Positions 9,260 through 18,307 of a stretch of 44,677 bases of DNA are shown piece by piece (positions within the stretch are counted from its first letter, which is position 1; each line of letters begins with the position of its first letter). The DNA comes from Candidatus Thioglobus sp. Its GTDB lineage: Bacteria > Pseudomonadota > Gammaproteobacteria > PS1 > Pseudothioglobaceae. Location: assembly GCA_012959965.1 (NCBI GenBank), contig DUCF01000008.1:1-44677 (forward strand), written 5' to 3'. Both the position numbers and the translations under genes were made by a program. Below the pieces are notes generated by a model. It had not been told where the DNA came from. It made no database searches and worked only from the letters and a program-made list of their open reading frames with translations.

Positions 9260-10105
9260 ATGAGCGACGAAAAACCTCCGAGTCCGACCTTTTTTCAAAA
9301 GGTTATTGGTAAGTTCTTTTACCAACCACTTAAATCCCGTAAACAATTAATGCAAGCCTTGGAAGAGGCTGAAGACAATCTTGTGATTGATGCCCACTCT
9401 CGTTCTGTTATTGAGGGCGCCCTCCAAGTTGAAAGCCTCAGGGTGCGAGATGTCATGGTACCAAAAGCAAAAATGGTCCTGATTGCTTCCGATGCCTCGA
9501 CAAAAGAACTTCTGCAAGTGATGATTCGTTCGTCGCATTCTCGTTTTCCGATACACAATCAAGAGCAAGATCGTGTTTTAGGCGTCATTCTCGCCAAGGA
9601 TTTACTGTCTCATTTTGCTGAGAACGGGGGTGGCGAGTTTAATTATCGAGAATATTTGAGAGATGCGCTATCGGTGCCTGAAAGCAAGCCACTTGGCGCG
9701 CTGCTTCGAGAGTTTCAGCAGAGTAAATCTCATATGGCTATTGTTCTGGATGAATACGGTGAGATTGCAGGATTGGTCACCTTGGAAGACGTGCTCGAAC
9801 AAATTGTTGGTGAAATTGAAGATGAGCACGACCAAGAAGAGGACTATATTGTGGACTATGGCGACGGTCGTTATTTGTTGCAAGCCAACACACCGATTGG
9901 AGAGTTTAACGAATTTTTTGAAACGTCGATCAAAAATAATGATTTTGACACGGTTGCAGGCATGGTTATAGCGGGCTTCACCTACTTACCAGAGCAAATG
10001 AGTGAAATAAGCCTCCATGGTTTTCAGTTTAAAGTCTTGAAAACAGATTCTCGTCGACTGCACTTGCTTGAGGCAACGCGCTTAAAGAAAGGCCCGAAAG
10101 ATTAG
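9260..10105 (+). CDS. corC: CorC/YbeX-family CBS-pair protein
   Basis: A 281-residue soluble protein with no membrane segment. Two CBS domains (about 66-115 and 130-185) carry RVRDVMVPKAKMV and VLDEYGEIAGLVTLEDVLEQIVGEIEDE, then a C-terminal CorC_HlyC transporter-associated domain. The first block is the usual RxRDxMxPR-type motif with lysine in place of arginine. Relatives are linked to magnesium and cobalt efflux and, in E. coli YbeX, to ribosome maturation. In many gammaproteobacteria it sits with ybeY, phoH and lnt; here it is separated from them. Confidence 0.9.
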   Translation: MSDEKPPSPTFFQKVIGKFFYQPLKSRKQLMQALEEAEDNLVIDAHSRSVIEGALQVESLRVRDVMVPKAKMVLIASDASTKELLQVMIRSSHSRFPIHNQEQDRVLGVILAKDLLSHFAENGGGEFNYREYLRDALSVPESKPLGALLREFQQSKSHMAIVLDEYGEIAGLVTLEDVLEQIVGEIEDEHDQEEDYIVDYGDGRYLLQANTPIGEFNEFFETSIKNNDFDTVAGMVIAGFTYLPEQMSEISLHGFQFKVLKTDSRRLHLLEATRLKKGPKD

Positions 10106-10218
10106 ATCGGCGCAGTTAATCGACCGAATAAAAAGTAGAGTTTGGCAACATCAAGTTGTTTCTACGAAACTTATACTAAAGTAGGCTCCGCACTGCTCTC
10201 TGAGTATAATCAACCGAT

Positions 10219-11535
10219 ATGAGTACACTTGAACAAACTACCCAGCTAGCTATTGATTTAATCAAAAAACAACAAGCCACTGATTTTGAAATATCCGTGG
10301 CTGAGAGTTCTGGCGTCTCCACAAGTGTTAGATTGGGAGAGGTTGAGACATTGCAGTATCATCTTGATACAAGCTTTGATATCAATGTTTACTTTGGCCA
10401 AAACAAGGGCCATGCCTCTAGCGTGGATTTGAGTGAGAAAAGTTTGCAAAAAGCCATTGAATCCGCTTGCTTAATTGCCAAATACACCCAGGAAGATCCG
10501 TTTAACGGCCTTGCACCTAAGGAAAGAATGGCGTGGGATGTGCCGGAACTGGATCTTTATCACCCCTGGGATTTAGATGCGAAATACAGCATTGAGCTAG
10601 CCAAAGAGTGTGAAGCTAGCGCCCTAGATCAGGCTGAAATTGATAACTCCGATGGCGCAGAGTTATCCAGTTTTGAAGGTACAAGCTTTTATGCGAATTC
10701 CAACGGATTAATCGCCAAAGCAAAGAGCACAAGGCATTCGTTACACTGCTCTTTGATTGCAAAGCGAGGCAGTGAAATGCAAACCGCTTACGACTACAGC
10801 AGTGTTTTGGATGCCGAAGACTTGTTGTCGGCCAAACAGATTGGCCTTTCAGCGGCTGAATTGGCACAACAAAAACTTGGTTCAAAAAGTTTGAAATCAC
10901 AAAAGTGCCCCGTTATTTTTACTTCACGACAATCCTCGGGTTTGTTTTCTCAGCTATTGAGCGCGCTTGGCGGCTCAAGACAGTACAAGAAATCATCGTT
11001 TTTGCAGGACTCTCTTGGAGAGATCGTATTGCCTGAGGGGATGAGTATTTTTGAGGACCCAATACAGCTGAAAACAATTGGCGCAAGAGCGTTTGATCAG
11101 GATGGTATAGCGAAACAAAAACAGTTTTTTGTTGAGCGTGGCAGAGTGGCAAGTTATATTATGAGCCAATATTCCGCCAATCAGTTGGGTTTAGAATCAA
11201 CAGCGAATGCTGGCGGTGCCAGTAATTGCCAAGTTAGCACAACATTTGACGGCGCACTGGACGCGCTCCTTAACGAAATGCATAAAGGCTTATTGGTTAC
11301 TGACTTGATGGGTCATGGTGTCAATACCACAACAGGTGATTACTCCCGTGGTGCACAAGGTTTCTGGGTTGAAAATGGGAAAATTCAATACCCAGTGTCA
11401 GGCATCACTATTGCGGGCAACTTAAAAACTATGTTTACTAATATCTCTGCAGTTGCAAGCGATATTGATTTTAGAAGCAATATTAAAGCTGGCTCAACAT
11501 TGATTAGCGAGATGACTATTGCAGGAGAAATTTAA
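10219..11535 (+). CDS. pmbA: Metalloprotease subunit PmbA/TldE
   Basis: A 438-residue protein of the TldD/PmbA family. The RLGEVETLQYH segment near 37-47 and the C-terminal region VTDLMGHGVNTTTGDYSRGAQGF followed by PVSGITIAGNL are the family hallmarks. TldD and TldE form a heterodimeric zinc protease in which TldD holds the metal, while TldE lacks the full metal site. Functions include peptide maturation (microcin B17) and toxin-antitoxin processing. tldD is not in the window. The next gene begins immediately after the stop. Confidence 0.95.
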   Translation: MSTLEQTTQLAIDLIKKQQATDFEISVAESSGVSTSVRLGEVETLQYHLDTSFDINVYFGQNKGHASSVDLSEKSLQKAIESACLIAKYTQEDPFNGLAPKERMAWDVPELDLYHPWDLDAKYSIELAKECEASALDQAEIDNSDGAELSSFEGTSFYANSNGLIAKAKSTRHSLHCSLIAKRGSEMQTAYDYSSVLDAEDLLSAKQIGLSAAELAQQKLGSKSLKSQKCPVIFTSRQSSGLFSQLLSALGGSRQYKKSSFLQDSLGEIVLPEGMSIFEDPIQLKTIGARAFDQDGIAKQKQFFVERGRVASYIMSQYSANQLGLESTANAGGASNCQVSTTFDGALDALLNEMHKGLLVTDLMGHGVNTTTGDYSRGAQGFWVENGKIQYPVSGITIAGNLKTMFTNISAVASDIDFRSNIKAGSTLISEMTIAGEI

Positions 11536-12699
11536 GTGAGAGAGTTCGATGTCATCATTGTCGGTGGCGGCATGGTTGGTCTTGCTTTTGCATTAGAATT
11601 ATCAGTACGACAAAACATTTCAATCGCTATTGTTGATCCCGGCGAAATAAATCCAACAATTCACAAATCTTTTCATACACGTGTCAGTGCTATAACACCT
11701 GTCAGTGAGGCATTCTTGGGCGGGCTGGGTGTTTGGGAGCGCATTTCTAGAAGGAAGTCTTTCAATGCCACCAAGGTGTGGGATCAGAATTCTCACGGTC
11801 AATTGAATTTCAACGCGTCGGATGAAAGTCTTGATCATCTTGGCAGTATTGTTGAGAACGACCTCATTCAAGCTGCGCTATTCACATCTCTTGATCGGGG
11901 AAAAATTGACTGTATTAAGGGCAGTTTAACCGCGCTTGATAAGACTGAAGAGGGCTATCAAGTCACATTGAGCGATCAAACAAAGCTTGCTTGTCAGTTG
12001 CTTATTGGCGCAGACGGCGCACAGTCTCAAGTGAGAAAGTTGTCTGGTATCGACACCTGTGAAAAAGACTATCAACAACAAGCGATTATTGCCAATATTG
12101 CATGCGAGAAGTCTTTTGATGGTGCCATTTGGCAGCGCTTTTTAGCCGACAGTATTATTGCACTATTGCCATTGTCTGACAAACAAGCCTCTATTGTTTG
12201 GTCGTGCAAAAATCCCCTTGCGAGCGAGTTAACCGATATGCAAAATGCTGATTTTTGCCGGGCACTGTGTGCGGCCGTTGAGTATCGTTTTGGCGAAATA
12301 ACATTAGAGAGTGACAGAAAGGCGTTCCCTTTGATTGAGCGTAGTGCAAATGATTACGTTTTGCCAAATTTAGCACTCATAGGTGATGCGGCGCATAATA
12401 TTCATCCTTTGGCGGGTCAAGGTGTAAATCTTGGGTTTGCAGATGCACAAGAGCTTAATATGCAGCTTTATACACATACCGATAAAGCCCTGGGTGATCA
12501 TATGGTTTTGAGAAAATATGCCAGAGCAAGGCGCACTGATAATGAGCTCATGGCTAAAACAATGACAGGACTTAATTGGATTTATAAAGAAAACAATGAA
12601 GGCTTACGTTGGCTTAGGGGCTTTGGTATGAATCTCATCGATGAGACGCCATTGCTTAAGTCATTCTTGCAGAAGCACGCATTGGGTAAGCAGGGTTAG
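11536..12699 (+). CDS. FAD-dependent ubiquinone-biosynthesis hydroxylase (UbiH/UbiI/UbiF family)
   Basis: A 387-residue flavoprotein monooxygenase. The FAD dinucleotide motif is VIIVGGGMVGLAFALEL (about 7-23), the second FAD block is LIGADGAQSQVRK, and the third is LIGDAAHNIHPLAGQGVNLG (about 283-302). The region RVSAITPVSEAFLGGLGVWE and the HLGSIVEND block resemble UbiI (VisC), the C5 hydroxylase, more than UbiH, but paralogue assignment needs a tree. The GTG start follows the pmbA TAA with no gap and has AGGAG upstream, so the two are co-translated. It is convergent with the cyclo-ligase gene, 9 bases away. Confidence 0.9.
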   Translation: MREFDVIIVGGGMVGLAFALELSVRQNISIAIVDPGEINPTIHKSFHTRVSAITPVSEAFLGGLGVWERISRRKSFNATKVWDQNSHGQLNFNASDESLDHLGSIVENDLIQAALFTSLDRGKIDCIKGSLTALDKTEEGYQVTLSDQTKLACQLLIGADGAQSQVRKLSGIDTCEKDYQQQAIIANIACEKSFDGAIWQRFLADSIIALLPLSDKQASIVWSCKNPLASELTDMQNADFCRALCAAVEYRFGEITLESDRKAFPLIERSANDYVLPNLALIGDAAHNIHPLAGQGVNLGFADAQELNMQLYTHTDKALGDHMVLRKYARARRTDNELMAKTMTGLNWIYKENNEGLRWLRGFGMNLIDETPLLKSFLQKHALGKQG

Positions 12700-12708
12700 T
12701 GGCGCACT

Positions 12709-13263
12709 TTAGCGAATAAATCGGGTCGGCGTAATGATGCCATCAACGGGTACATCCCACGGTTTTGCATCGAGTTGATCCACTTCTTGGCAATTAAAAG
12801 CCAGCGCAAAAAGCTTGGGTTTGTTAAATTTATTTTGCTGGGCTTTAAACGCCAGTGTCTTGTCATAAAAACCACCACCCATACCCATTCTGTTTTTGTG
12901 TTTATCAAAACCGACAAGGGGCATTAGTATCAAATTCATTTCGTGGGCACCGACAAGTGGCGTGAAAAGCGGCTCATCAATACCAAAACGATTTTTTTGA
13001 AAATGCTGCCCAACTTTGGCAAATTTGAGCTTTTCACCGACCAGAATTGGGAAATACACGCTATGACCCTGACGGCTTAAAAATTTAATGATATTTTTGG
13101 TTTCAACTTCCCCGTCATTAGGGGTGAAGATGGCGATGTGTTTTGCGCTGCGAAAAACCCCTGCCTTTTGGCATTGGTAGAGTAGTTTTTTGCCTTTTTT
13201 ATGACGCACCGGCTGCGAGAGCGATTTTCTAAGTCTTCGTAGTTTACGACGTAGTTCTTTCAT
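12709..13263 (-). CDS. fau: 5-formyltetrahydrofolate cyclo-ligase
   Basis: A 184-residue cytoplasmic enzyme converting 5-formyl-THF to 5,10-methenyl-THF with ATP, returning a stored folate to the one-carbon pool. The substrate and ATP loop GMGGGFYDK is present, as are the basic N-terminus (KELRRKLRRLRKSL) and ALAFNCQEVD near the end. The frame continues upstream to 13338, but the ATG at 13263 gives the family N-terminus and avoids overlap with the divergent Sel1-like gene. In gammaproteobacteria this gene classically follows 6S RNA; here 6S lies upstream on the same strand with one foreign gene between. Confidence 0.92.
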   Translation of the reverse strand: MKELRRKLRRLRKSLSQPVRHKKGKKLLYQCQKAGVFRSAKHIAIFTPNDGEVETKNIIKFLSRQGHSVYFPILVGEKLKFAKVGQHFQKNRFGIDEPLFTPLVGAHEMNLILMPLVGFDKHKNRMGMGGGFYDKTLAFKAQQNKFNKPKLFALAFNCQEVDQLDAKPWDVPVDGIITPTRFIR

Positions 13264-13336
13264 TGCAACACATTGGTCTAAAAATTTGGATTTTAGCAGT
13301 ACAATGAGCCCTTTTGGGTTCATTTGTAAAATCATC

Positions 13337-13999
13337 ATGGTGGAAGTAAAGACATTTAGATTGATTTGCCTGCTAACGGCTACACTGCTATCACTGAATA
13401 CACAGGCTGATGAAGAGCTATTTTATTACGCCCTCAAGAGCTATGAAAATCAAAAGTACAGTGTGTCCTTCGGTATGTTTGCTGATCTGTCAAAAGCGGG
13501 ACTCCCAAGTGCTAGCACCATGCTAATGTCGCATTATGAGGAGGGGTTGGGCGTTCTTCAAGACTCCACCAAGGCCATGTCTTATTTGGGCTTGGCTGTG
13601 ACTCAAATGGATAATTACAATCCGGAAAACGGTTATCAAGCTGGTCTGATGTTTTTACGCATCAATAAACTGTCTGTTGCATTGGAGCAGCTCAAGACTG
13701 CGGCTAAGTACAAGCACCCATTGGCGTCTTATGAGATTGCCAAACTAAAGCTTGCTGGGCTCGAAGAGCAAGTATTAGAGGCGGTTATGTGGGCGATGAT
13801 TGCCGGCTCTTATGACACAAAAGAATCTGAATCACTGCGCTCGATGGTTGAGAATTTATTGGGTGTGCAGGGCGCGCAAGCGCTACAAATGACGGAAAAA
13901 TGGTTTAAGGACAACAGCGCTGAGATGCTCAGAAAAGAGATTAAAAAAATGAGAAGGAAGGTTAAATTAATGGGTCTTCTCAAGAATATTCAGGAGTAG
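13337..13999 (+). CDS. Exported Sel1-repeat-like protein
   Basis: A 220-residue protein with a clear signal peptide: MVEVKTFRLICLLTATLLSL then NTQA-DE as a likely signal peptidase I site at about 24-26. The mature part has Sel1/TPR-like helical repeats, for example KAGLPSASTMLMSHYEEGLG then DSTKAMSYLGLA, and KYKHPLASYEIAKLKLAG. The C-terminus is strongly basic (KEIKKMRRKVKLMG). It is probably a periplasmic scaffold or interaction protein; the specific partner is unknown. The frame is open upstream to 13286, but ATG 13337 is the start that exposes the signal peptide. The gene is inserted between 6S RNA and fau, in the opposite orientation. Confidence 0.75.
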   Translation: MVEVKTFRLICLLTATLLSLNTQADEELFYYALKSYENQKYSVSFGMFADLSKAGLPSASTMLMSHYEEGLGVLQDSTKAMSYLGLAVTQMDNYNPENGYQAGLMFLRINKLSVALEQLKTAAKYKHPLASYEIAKLKLAGLEEQVLEAVMWAMIAGSYDTKESESLRSMVENLLGVQGAQALQMTEKWFKDNSAEMLRKEIKKMRRKVKLMGLLKNIQE

Positions 14000-14009
14000 A
14001 CCCTTAAAA

Positions 14010-14182
14010 GGTCCGTTGTGCCGCGTTGATAAAGACCTGGGCCTTACGGCTCAAGGCGGAAGTTCGACGCTTACCGCAGGCTTCCCACTTCAAGGCGGGC
14101 TTGCACAATAGTAAAACAATCTCATCTCCTGTTCTGTCTTTAATCGGCTCAGGGATAAAAATCAAACACGCACACAACAGAT
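14010..14182 (-). ncRNA. ssrS: 6S RNA (SsrS)
   Basis: Read on the minus strand, the region contains CCCTGAGCCGAT, the hallmark of the 5' side of gammaproteobacterial 6S RNA. The closing stem pairs 14165-14178 with 14015-14027 with one bulge. A second hairpin near the 3' side (CCTTGAGCC, GTAA loop, GGCCCAGG; about 14037-14058) corresponds to the 3' arm hairpin of E. coli 6S. The length of about 173 nt is normal. 6S RNA binds the sigma70 holoenzyme as a promoter mimic and dampens transcription in stationary phase. The fau gene lies downstream on the same strand, the classic neighbour. Ends are approximate. Confidence 0.88.
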
Positions 14183-14188
14183 GATTTC

Positions 14189-14217
14189 ATTATCACCCCG
14201 CACTTTGAGATTTGCAA
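14189..14217 (-). promoter_or_regulatory. Sigma70 promoter of 6S RNA
   Basis: On the minus strand TTGCAA (14217-14212) and GATAAT (14194-14189) are separated by 17 bases. A start 7 bases downstream falls at 14181-14182, exactly where the predicted closing stem of 6S RNA begins. Confidence 0.75.
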
Positions 14218-14361
14218 ATTATTTTTTTCTTTTTTATGTAAGACTGTAAGAATATATTGATAATTGATGTAGTTTGACTACGGTTATCAACAGGCGTAGG
14301 ATTGAGCTAACTCAATTTACAAGAGTGCATGATAAGTCTCGCACTCTTCAGGAAAAGCCGA

Positions 14362-15801
14362 ATGAACTTTGACATACTCCAATCACCCTTCGCGTTTTTG
14401 CATCAAGAAATTGGTGACATTACGCATGAGAAAACGCTACGAGCATACGAAGACAGCTGGGAAAAAGATGGCAGGGATATTTCAGCAGCGATTGACCGTA
14501 ATGGCACGCCGTGGTTGCGAATGTTTAACCCTCAGGGTAAGCGCATTGATGAAATCCTCTTCCCACGGGAATACTGGTGGCTTTTAAAGAGCGGCTATAA
14601 AGCGGGTGCTGTGTGGCGTGTTTTCGAAGAAGACTCTTTGTTAACTTCCTATTTGCAAGGCTACATCACCTCTTTTTACGATTCCGGGCTTTATTGTCCT
14701 CATACCGTTTCCTTGGCAACAGCGGTGTCGGTTGAGAAGTACGCGAATGAATCCTTAAAGCAATGTTTTCTCTCACAGCTACTCAAAAAGGATGACACGG
14801 TATCTCAAGGTGCGACTTGGATGACAGAAATCAAAGGGGGGTCAGATTTGGGCGGCAATACCGAGACAGTTGCAAGCCAAAATGGCGAGCATTGGCTTCT
14901 AAATGGAGATAAATATTTTTGCAGCAATGTGCAAGCGGAGATGGCTGTGGTAGCAGCGCACGTTGAAGGCTCTGCAAACAATGTACATGGCTTGGCACTT
15001 TTTCTATTACCAAAATTCCGTCAAGACGGCAGCCTTAATTATCTTATTCGGCGCCTTAAAAACAAAATTGCAACGCGTTCTGTACCAACTGGTGAGGTAG
15101 AGTTGAAAGACTCCGAGGCTTATCTTCTGGGTACTCCAGATATAGGTATTTATCTGATAATGGAGGTGCTGAACGTATCTCGAGTTGCAAACAGCATGGC
15201 CAGTATTGCATTGGCACAACGAGCATTATTTGAAGCTTGGAGTTTTGCAAGACAGCGCCACGCTTTTTCAAAGCCTATTATTGAGCACGGACTTCTGCAG
15301 CAGCAATTTAACGATCGATTTAAGCAGTTACGAAGTGGATTCGCTCTAAGCTGGGAAGCGGCCAAACTGCTCGATGAAGTTTGGCGTGAAAAACCACCGT
15401 ATTCGGAACGTTATCATCTTTTTCGATTGATGGCGCACTTGAGTAAGTACTGGAGTGCTGAATTTGCGGTACAAAGCTCTAAATGGGCGATAGAAGTGCA
15501 TGGAGGAATTGGCGTTCTGGAAGAGTACGGCGTGGAGCGTTGGTTGCGTGAAGCGATGATTTTGCAAATATGGGAGGGTACGCCTCACCGACAAATCCTT
15601 GATGGATTGGCCGTCATGGAGCATAAAGGCGCGCATTTATTGCTGTTTAATTATTTACAAGACCGCACTTCAAAAGAGGCATTAGAGGCGATGAGGAGGC
15701 GTGTTGAAAAGCATCTTCTCTTGCCAAAAGAGGTTAAAGAGGCCAAGTCTGAAGCACTCTTTAAAGATCTGGCGTTATTTACAATAATCGCCCTTGCATA
15801 A
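14362..15801 (+). CDS. AidB-like acyl-CoA dehydrogenase family protein
   Basis: A 479-residue flavoprotein of the acyl-CoA dehydrogenase superfamily, closest by eye to E. coli AidB (541). GATWMTEIKGGSDLGGNTE is the FAD-binding block, SRVANSMASIALAQRA starts the helical C-terminal domain, and EVHGGIGVLEEYGVERWLREA with IWEGT are the usual C-terminal hallmarks. The DNA-binding C-terminal extension of AidB appears shortened. AidB is linked to alkylation stress; a true acyl-CoA substrate cannot be excluded. ATG 14362 has a GGAAAA site; ATG 14329 is an alternative giving 11 more residues. The gene is divergent from 6S RNA. Confidence 0.8.
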   Translation: MNFDILQSPFAFLHQEIGDITHEKTLRAYEDSWEKDGRDISAAIDRNGTPWLRMFNPQGKRIDEILFPREYWWLLKSGYKAGAVWRVFEEDSLLTSYLQGYITSFYDSGLYCPHTVSLATAVSVEKYANESLKQCFLSQLLKKDDTVSQGATWMTEIKGGSDLGGNTETVASQNGEHWLLNGDKYFCSNVQAEMAVVAAHVEGSANNVHGLALFLLPKFRQDGSLNYLIRRLKNKIATRSVPTGEVELKDSEAYLLGTPDIGIYLIMEVLNVSRVANSMASIALAQRALFEAWSFARQRHAFSKPIIEHGLLQQQFNDRFKQLRSGFALSWEAAKLLDEVWREKPPYSERYHLFRLMAHLSKYWSAEFAVQSSKWAIEVHGGIGVLEEYGVERWLREAMILQIWEGTPHRQILDGLAVMEHKGAHLLLFNYLQDRTSKEALEAMRRRVEKHLLLPKEVKEAKSEALFKDLALFTIIALA

Positions 15802-15947
15802 AAGCGGAAAAACCTTCAAGTGCTCGTTGTTTTCACCAGTTTACTAATCTGTTTCTTATGCAGGGTAGAGTCTAATAATCAGTTACAATGTGCGGATATA
15901 TTGCTGTTGCGCTTAGCGCATTATTGTTTGACTTAAAAAGGTTATAA

Positions 15948-16535
15948 ATGACTGTTTTATCTGCAATTTTTTTGTTATTCATCATAATGGATCCGATTGG
16001 AAATGTACCTCTTTTCCTTAGTATCCTGAAAAACATCGCGCCTGAGCGTCGTCGTATGATCATTATCAGAGAGCTATTGATTGCACTGCTGGTGTTGTTG
16101 GTATTCATGTTTTCTGGCAAGTACATTCTTGCCTTTTTGCAAATTTCTGAATCCTCTTTGGGTATTGCTGGCGGCATCATGCTACTCACTATTGCTTTTA
16201 AAATGATCTTTCCTGGAAAAGAGGACATGTATGCTCACAATGAAGAGGCCGAGCCATTAATTGTGCCACTTGCAGTACCACTTTTGGCAGGGCCTTCAGC
16301 GATTGCCGCTGTGATTCTTATGATGGCTCAAGAGCCAGATCGTTGGACGGATTGGGCTTTGGCTTTGGTTGTTGCTTGGCTCTTAGCTGGCGTAATTTTA
16401 ATCTCTTCAGAAACACTGGGTCGAAAGCTGGGCGTTAGGGCCTTGATTGCCATCGAAAGGTTGATGGGTATTTTGCTATTGTTGGTTTCGGTCAATATGC
16501 TTGTTGAGGGCATTAAGCGGTCATTCAATATTTAG
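15948..16535 (+). CDS. MarC/YhgN family inner-membrane protein
   Basis: A 195-residue membrane protein with about six hydrophobic helices. The family signatures are FIIMDPIGNVPLFLSIL at about 10-26 and PLAVPLLAGPSAIAAVILM at about 107-125, two related half-repeats with conserved P and G that suggest a re-entrant, transporter-like fold. The original link of MarC to antibiotic resistance was not upheld, and the substrate is unknown. A short AAAAAGG ribosome site precedes the ATG. It stands alone between the AidB-like and aspartokinase genes. Confidence 0.9.
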   Translation: MTVLSAIFLLFIIMDPIGNVPLFLSILKNIAPERRRMIIIRELLIALLVLLVFMFSGKYILAFLQISESSLGIAGGIMLLTIAFKMIFPGKEDMYAHNEEAEPLIVPLAVPLLAGPSAIAAVILMMAQEPDRWTDWALALVVAWLLAGVILISSETLGRKLGVRALIAIERLMGILLLLVSVNMLVEGIKRSFNI

Positions 16536-16614
16536 CTTTCTTTCAAAATATAACTCCGTTCGATAATTCGCTCTATAGTCGCAGTTTTTCCCAAAGTTGT
16601 GGGGCGACTTGAGT

Positions 16615-16643
16615 TTGCCAAGCTACAGCCATCAGGTTAAAAT
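16615..16643 (+). promoter_or_regulatory. Sigma70 promoter of the aspartokinase gene
   Basis: TTGCCA (16615-16620) and TAAAAT (16638-16643), each five of six to consensus, lie 17 bases apart. The predicted start near 16650 leaves a leader of about 20 nt before ATG 16670. Confidence 0.65.
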
Positions 16644-16669
16644 ACCTTTTATTTTTCTTCGAGATCAAC

Positions 16670-17788
16670 ATGTCATCAGCAGCACCTATCGTAATGAAAT
16701 TTGGCGGAACAAGCGTTAGGAACGACAGCTCGCGCACCAGTGCAATGAGGCACGTTAAAGATCATTTTGAGGATGGCAAGGATATCGTTGTCGTTGTTTC
16801 TGCTATGGGTCGTAAAGGCGAGCCCTATTCAACAGACACTTTGATTAACATGGTCAAGCTTGTCGGCAAACATATTTGCCCTAAAGAGTTGGATTCTGTT
16901 ATGAGTATTGGTGAGAACTTGAGCGCCGCCTATTTTGCTCACTTTCTTAATCAAAACGGTATGAATGCGATTTCATTTGACGGCCGTCAAGCCGGTATTT
17001 TGACGGATGATAACGCCGGCAATGCTGAGATAATTGAAATTAACCCAGCTCGAATTCGCTCGGCTTTAGCCGAGGGAAATATTGTGGTTGTGGCTGGCTT
17101 CCAGGGTGTTAATAGCGATGGTGATGTGCGTACGCTCGGACGTGGTGGTAGTGATACTTCTGCCGTTGCATTGGGCGCAGCATTGGGCGCTGAATGTGTT
17201 GAAATTTATTCGGATGTTGATGGTATCGCTAATTGTGATCCGAGGCAAGTGACAACCGCTGTTTTTATGGACTCAATCAGTGCGGCACAAATGATTATGA
17301 TGTCGGATGAAGGCTCCAAAGTTATTCACCCTCGCGCGATAAAAGCGTCACTAGTGAGTAAAACACCGATTATTGCCAGAAATACTTTTAACGATGCGCC
17401 CGGCACAACTATTTTTCACGGTGAATCGTCGGACTCTAGCTGCGCCACCCTGGCACACCGAGAGGACATGGTTATGGTTGAGTTTGAGTACGCCCACGAT
17501 GCGGGTAGCCACGTTGAAGGTGTCATCAATATCGACTCTAAGCGCGTTATCTTGAGAGATGATGTGTATTTCAGTGCAAAGCTTTCACGGTTGGAAGAAA
17601 GCTTTGGCTTTTATAAGGTAAGCAAGGGTTGGGCGACGGTTTCGGTTGTTTTTAACGACAAAGCCCCTGAGGCGATGGCAATCGAATCGGCGGAAGTCCT
17701 TGAAACTGAAGCAAACGTCATTAGCTATTTGCTGCCCGAGTCAGAAATGCGAGTTGCGCTCAATACTCTTCACGCTGCATACACGTAG
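16670..17788 (+). CDS. Aspartate kinase, DapG-like
   Basis: A 372-residue monofunctional aspartokinase, first step of the lysine, methionine and threonine pathway. The catalytic core is intact: KFGGTSV at about 9-15, VVVVSAMGRKGEPYSTDTL at about 38-56, and GRGGSDTSAVALGAALGAE then DVDGIANCDPR. These blocks resemble Bacillus DapG more than the usual proteobacterial LysC. The regulatory part after about residue 265 is only about 105 residues and diverged, although the last helix (MRVALNTLHAAYT) matches the end of a DapG ACT domain. Feedback control may therefore be altered. It lies just before a one-carbon and amine cluster, so a specialised role is possible. Confidence 0.87.
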   Translation: MSSAAPIVMKFGGTSVRNDSSRTSAMRHVKDHFEDGKDIVVVVSAMGRKGEPYSTDTLINMVKLVGKHICPKELDSVMSIGENLSAAYFAHFLNQNGMNAISFDGRQAGILTDDNAGNAEIIEINPARIRSALAEGNIVVVAGFQGVNSDGDVRTLGRGGSDTSAVALGAALGAECVEIYSDVDGIANCDPRQVTTAVFMDSISAAQMIMMSDEGSKVIHPRAIKASLVSKTPIIARNTFNDAPGTTIFHGESSDSSCATLAHREDMVMVEFEYAHDAGSHVEGVINIDSKRVILRDDVYFSAKLSRLEESFGFYKVSKGWATVSVVFNDKAPEAMAIESAEVLETEANVISYLLPESEMRVALNTLHAAYT

Positions 17789-17814
17789 CCAAGCGCAGTC
17801 TTGGCGATTAAGCT

Positions 17815-18114
17815 TTAGGGTTTATTGCCGCCATTATCAACATACGCCCGAAGAGTTTCAGCATTGAAGCTCTCTTCAAGTTCTGCTGCTTTTTGTGCTA
17901 CGGGCGCCACCATGTCACCGTCTGCAATTTCAATAACTTCGTTTTCCCAATCAGCAAGATAGGCGTCTGCATCCGTTGCACTAGCAACTGCCGCAGCCTC
18001 ATCAACAGCTTCCATAAAGCGGTTATCAAGCTGTAATTTTTCAACTTCACGGCGACTTTTTTTAATCATTACTTGGGTTGGGATGTCTCGCCATTTGATA
18101 ATCGTAAGTTTCAT
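17815..18114 (-). CDS. Small Virulence_fact-domain (PF13769-like) protein
   Basis: A 99-residue acidic soluble protein beginning MKLTIIKWRDIPTQV and continuing with a basic patch (KKSRREVEKLQ) and helical, alanine-rich segments. This start resembles the small conserved proteins annotated as 'virulence factor' domain, which in marine proteobacteria are often found beside folate-linked one-carbon genes; that recognition is from memory and should be tested. A strong TGGAGA ribosome site precedes the ATG. It is convergent with the aspartokinase gene and divergent from the GFA gene. No catalytic motif is apparent. Confidence 0.6.
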   Translation of the reverse strand: MKLTIIKWRDIPTQVMIKKSRREVEKLQLDNRFMEAVDEAAAVASATDADAYLADWENEVIEIADGDMVAPVAQKAAELEESFNAETLRAYVDNGGNKP

Positions 18115-18307
18115 TTTTTCTCCAAAAAAAAGTTGTTGCTAGTTCGTTGTTTGTTGCTGTGAAATAATTCTACATTAAGCTCAGTTTTCTCACAACAAAT
18201 ATACTGATTTATAAAAACAAGATTATTCATTCAAGCCTTACGCGACTTATTTAAAATTTAATCATTGCTATTGTTTGATTGATGGCGAGTTGTTTTCTGG
18301 GGGTGTT

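Noticed and set aside
16577-16609. AGTCGC/GCGACT pair upstream of the aspartokinase gene
   Set aside because: Only 6 bp with a long loop and no U-run; too weak to call a terminator or riboswitch. It does not resemble the lysine riboswitch.
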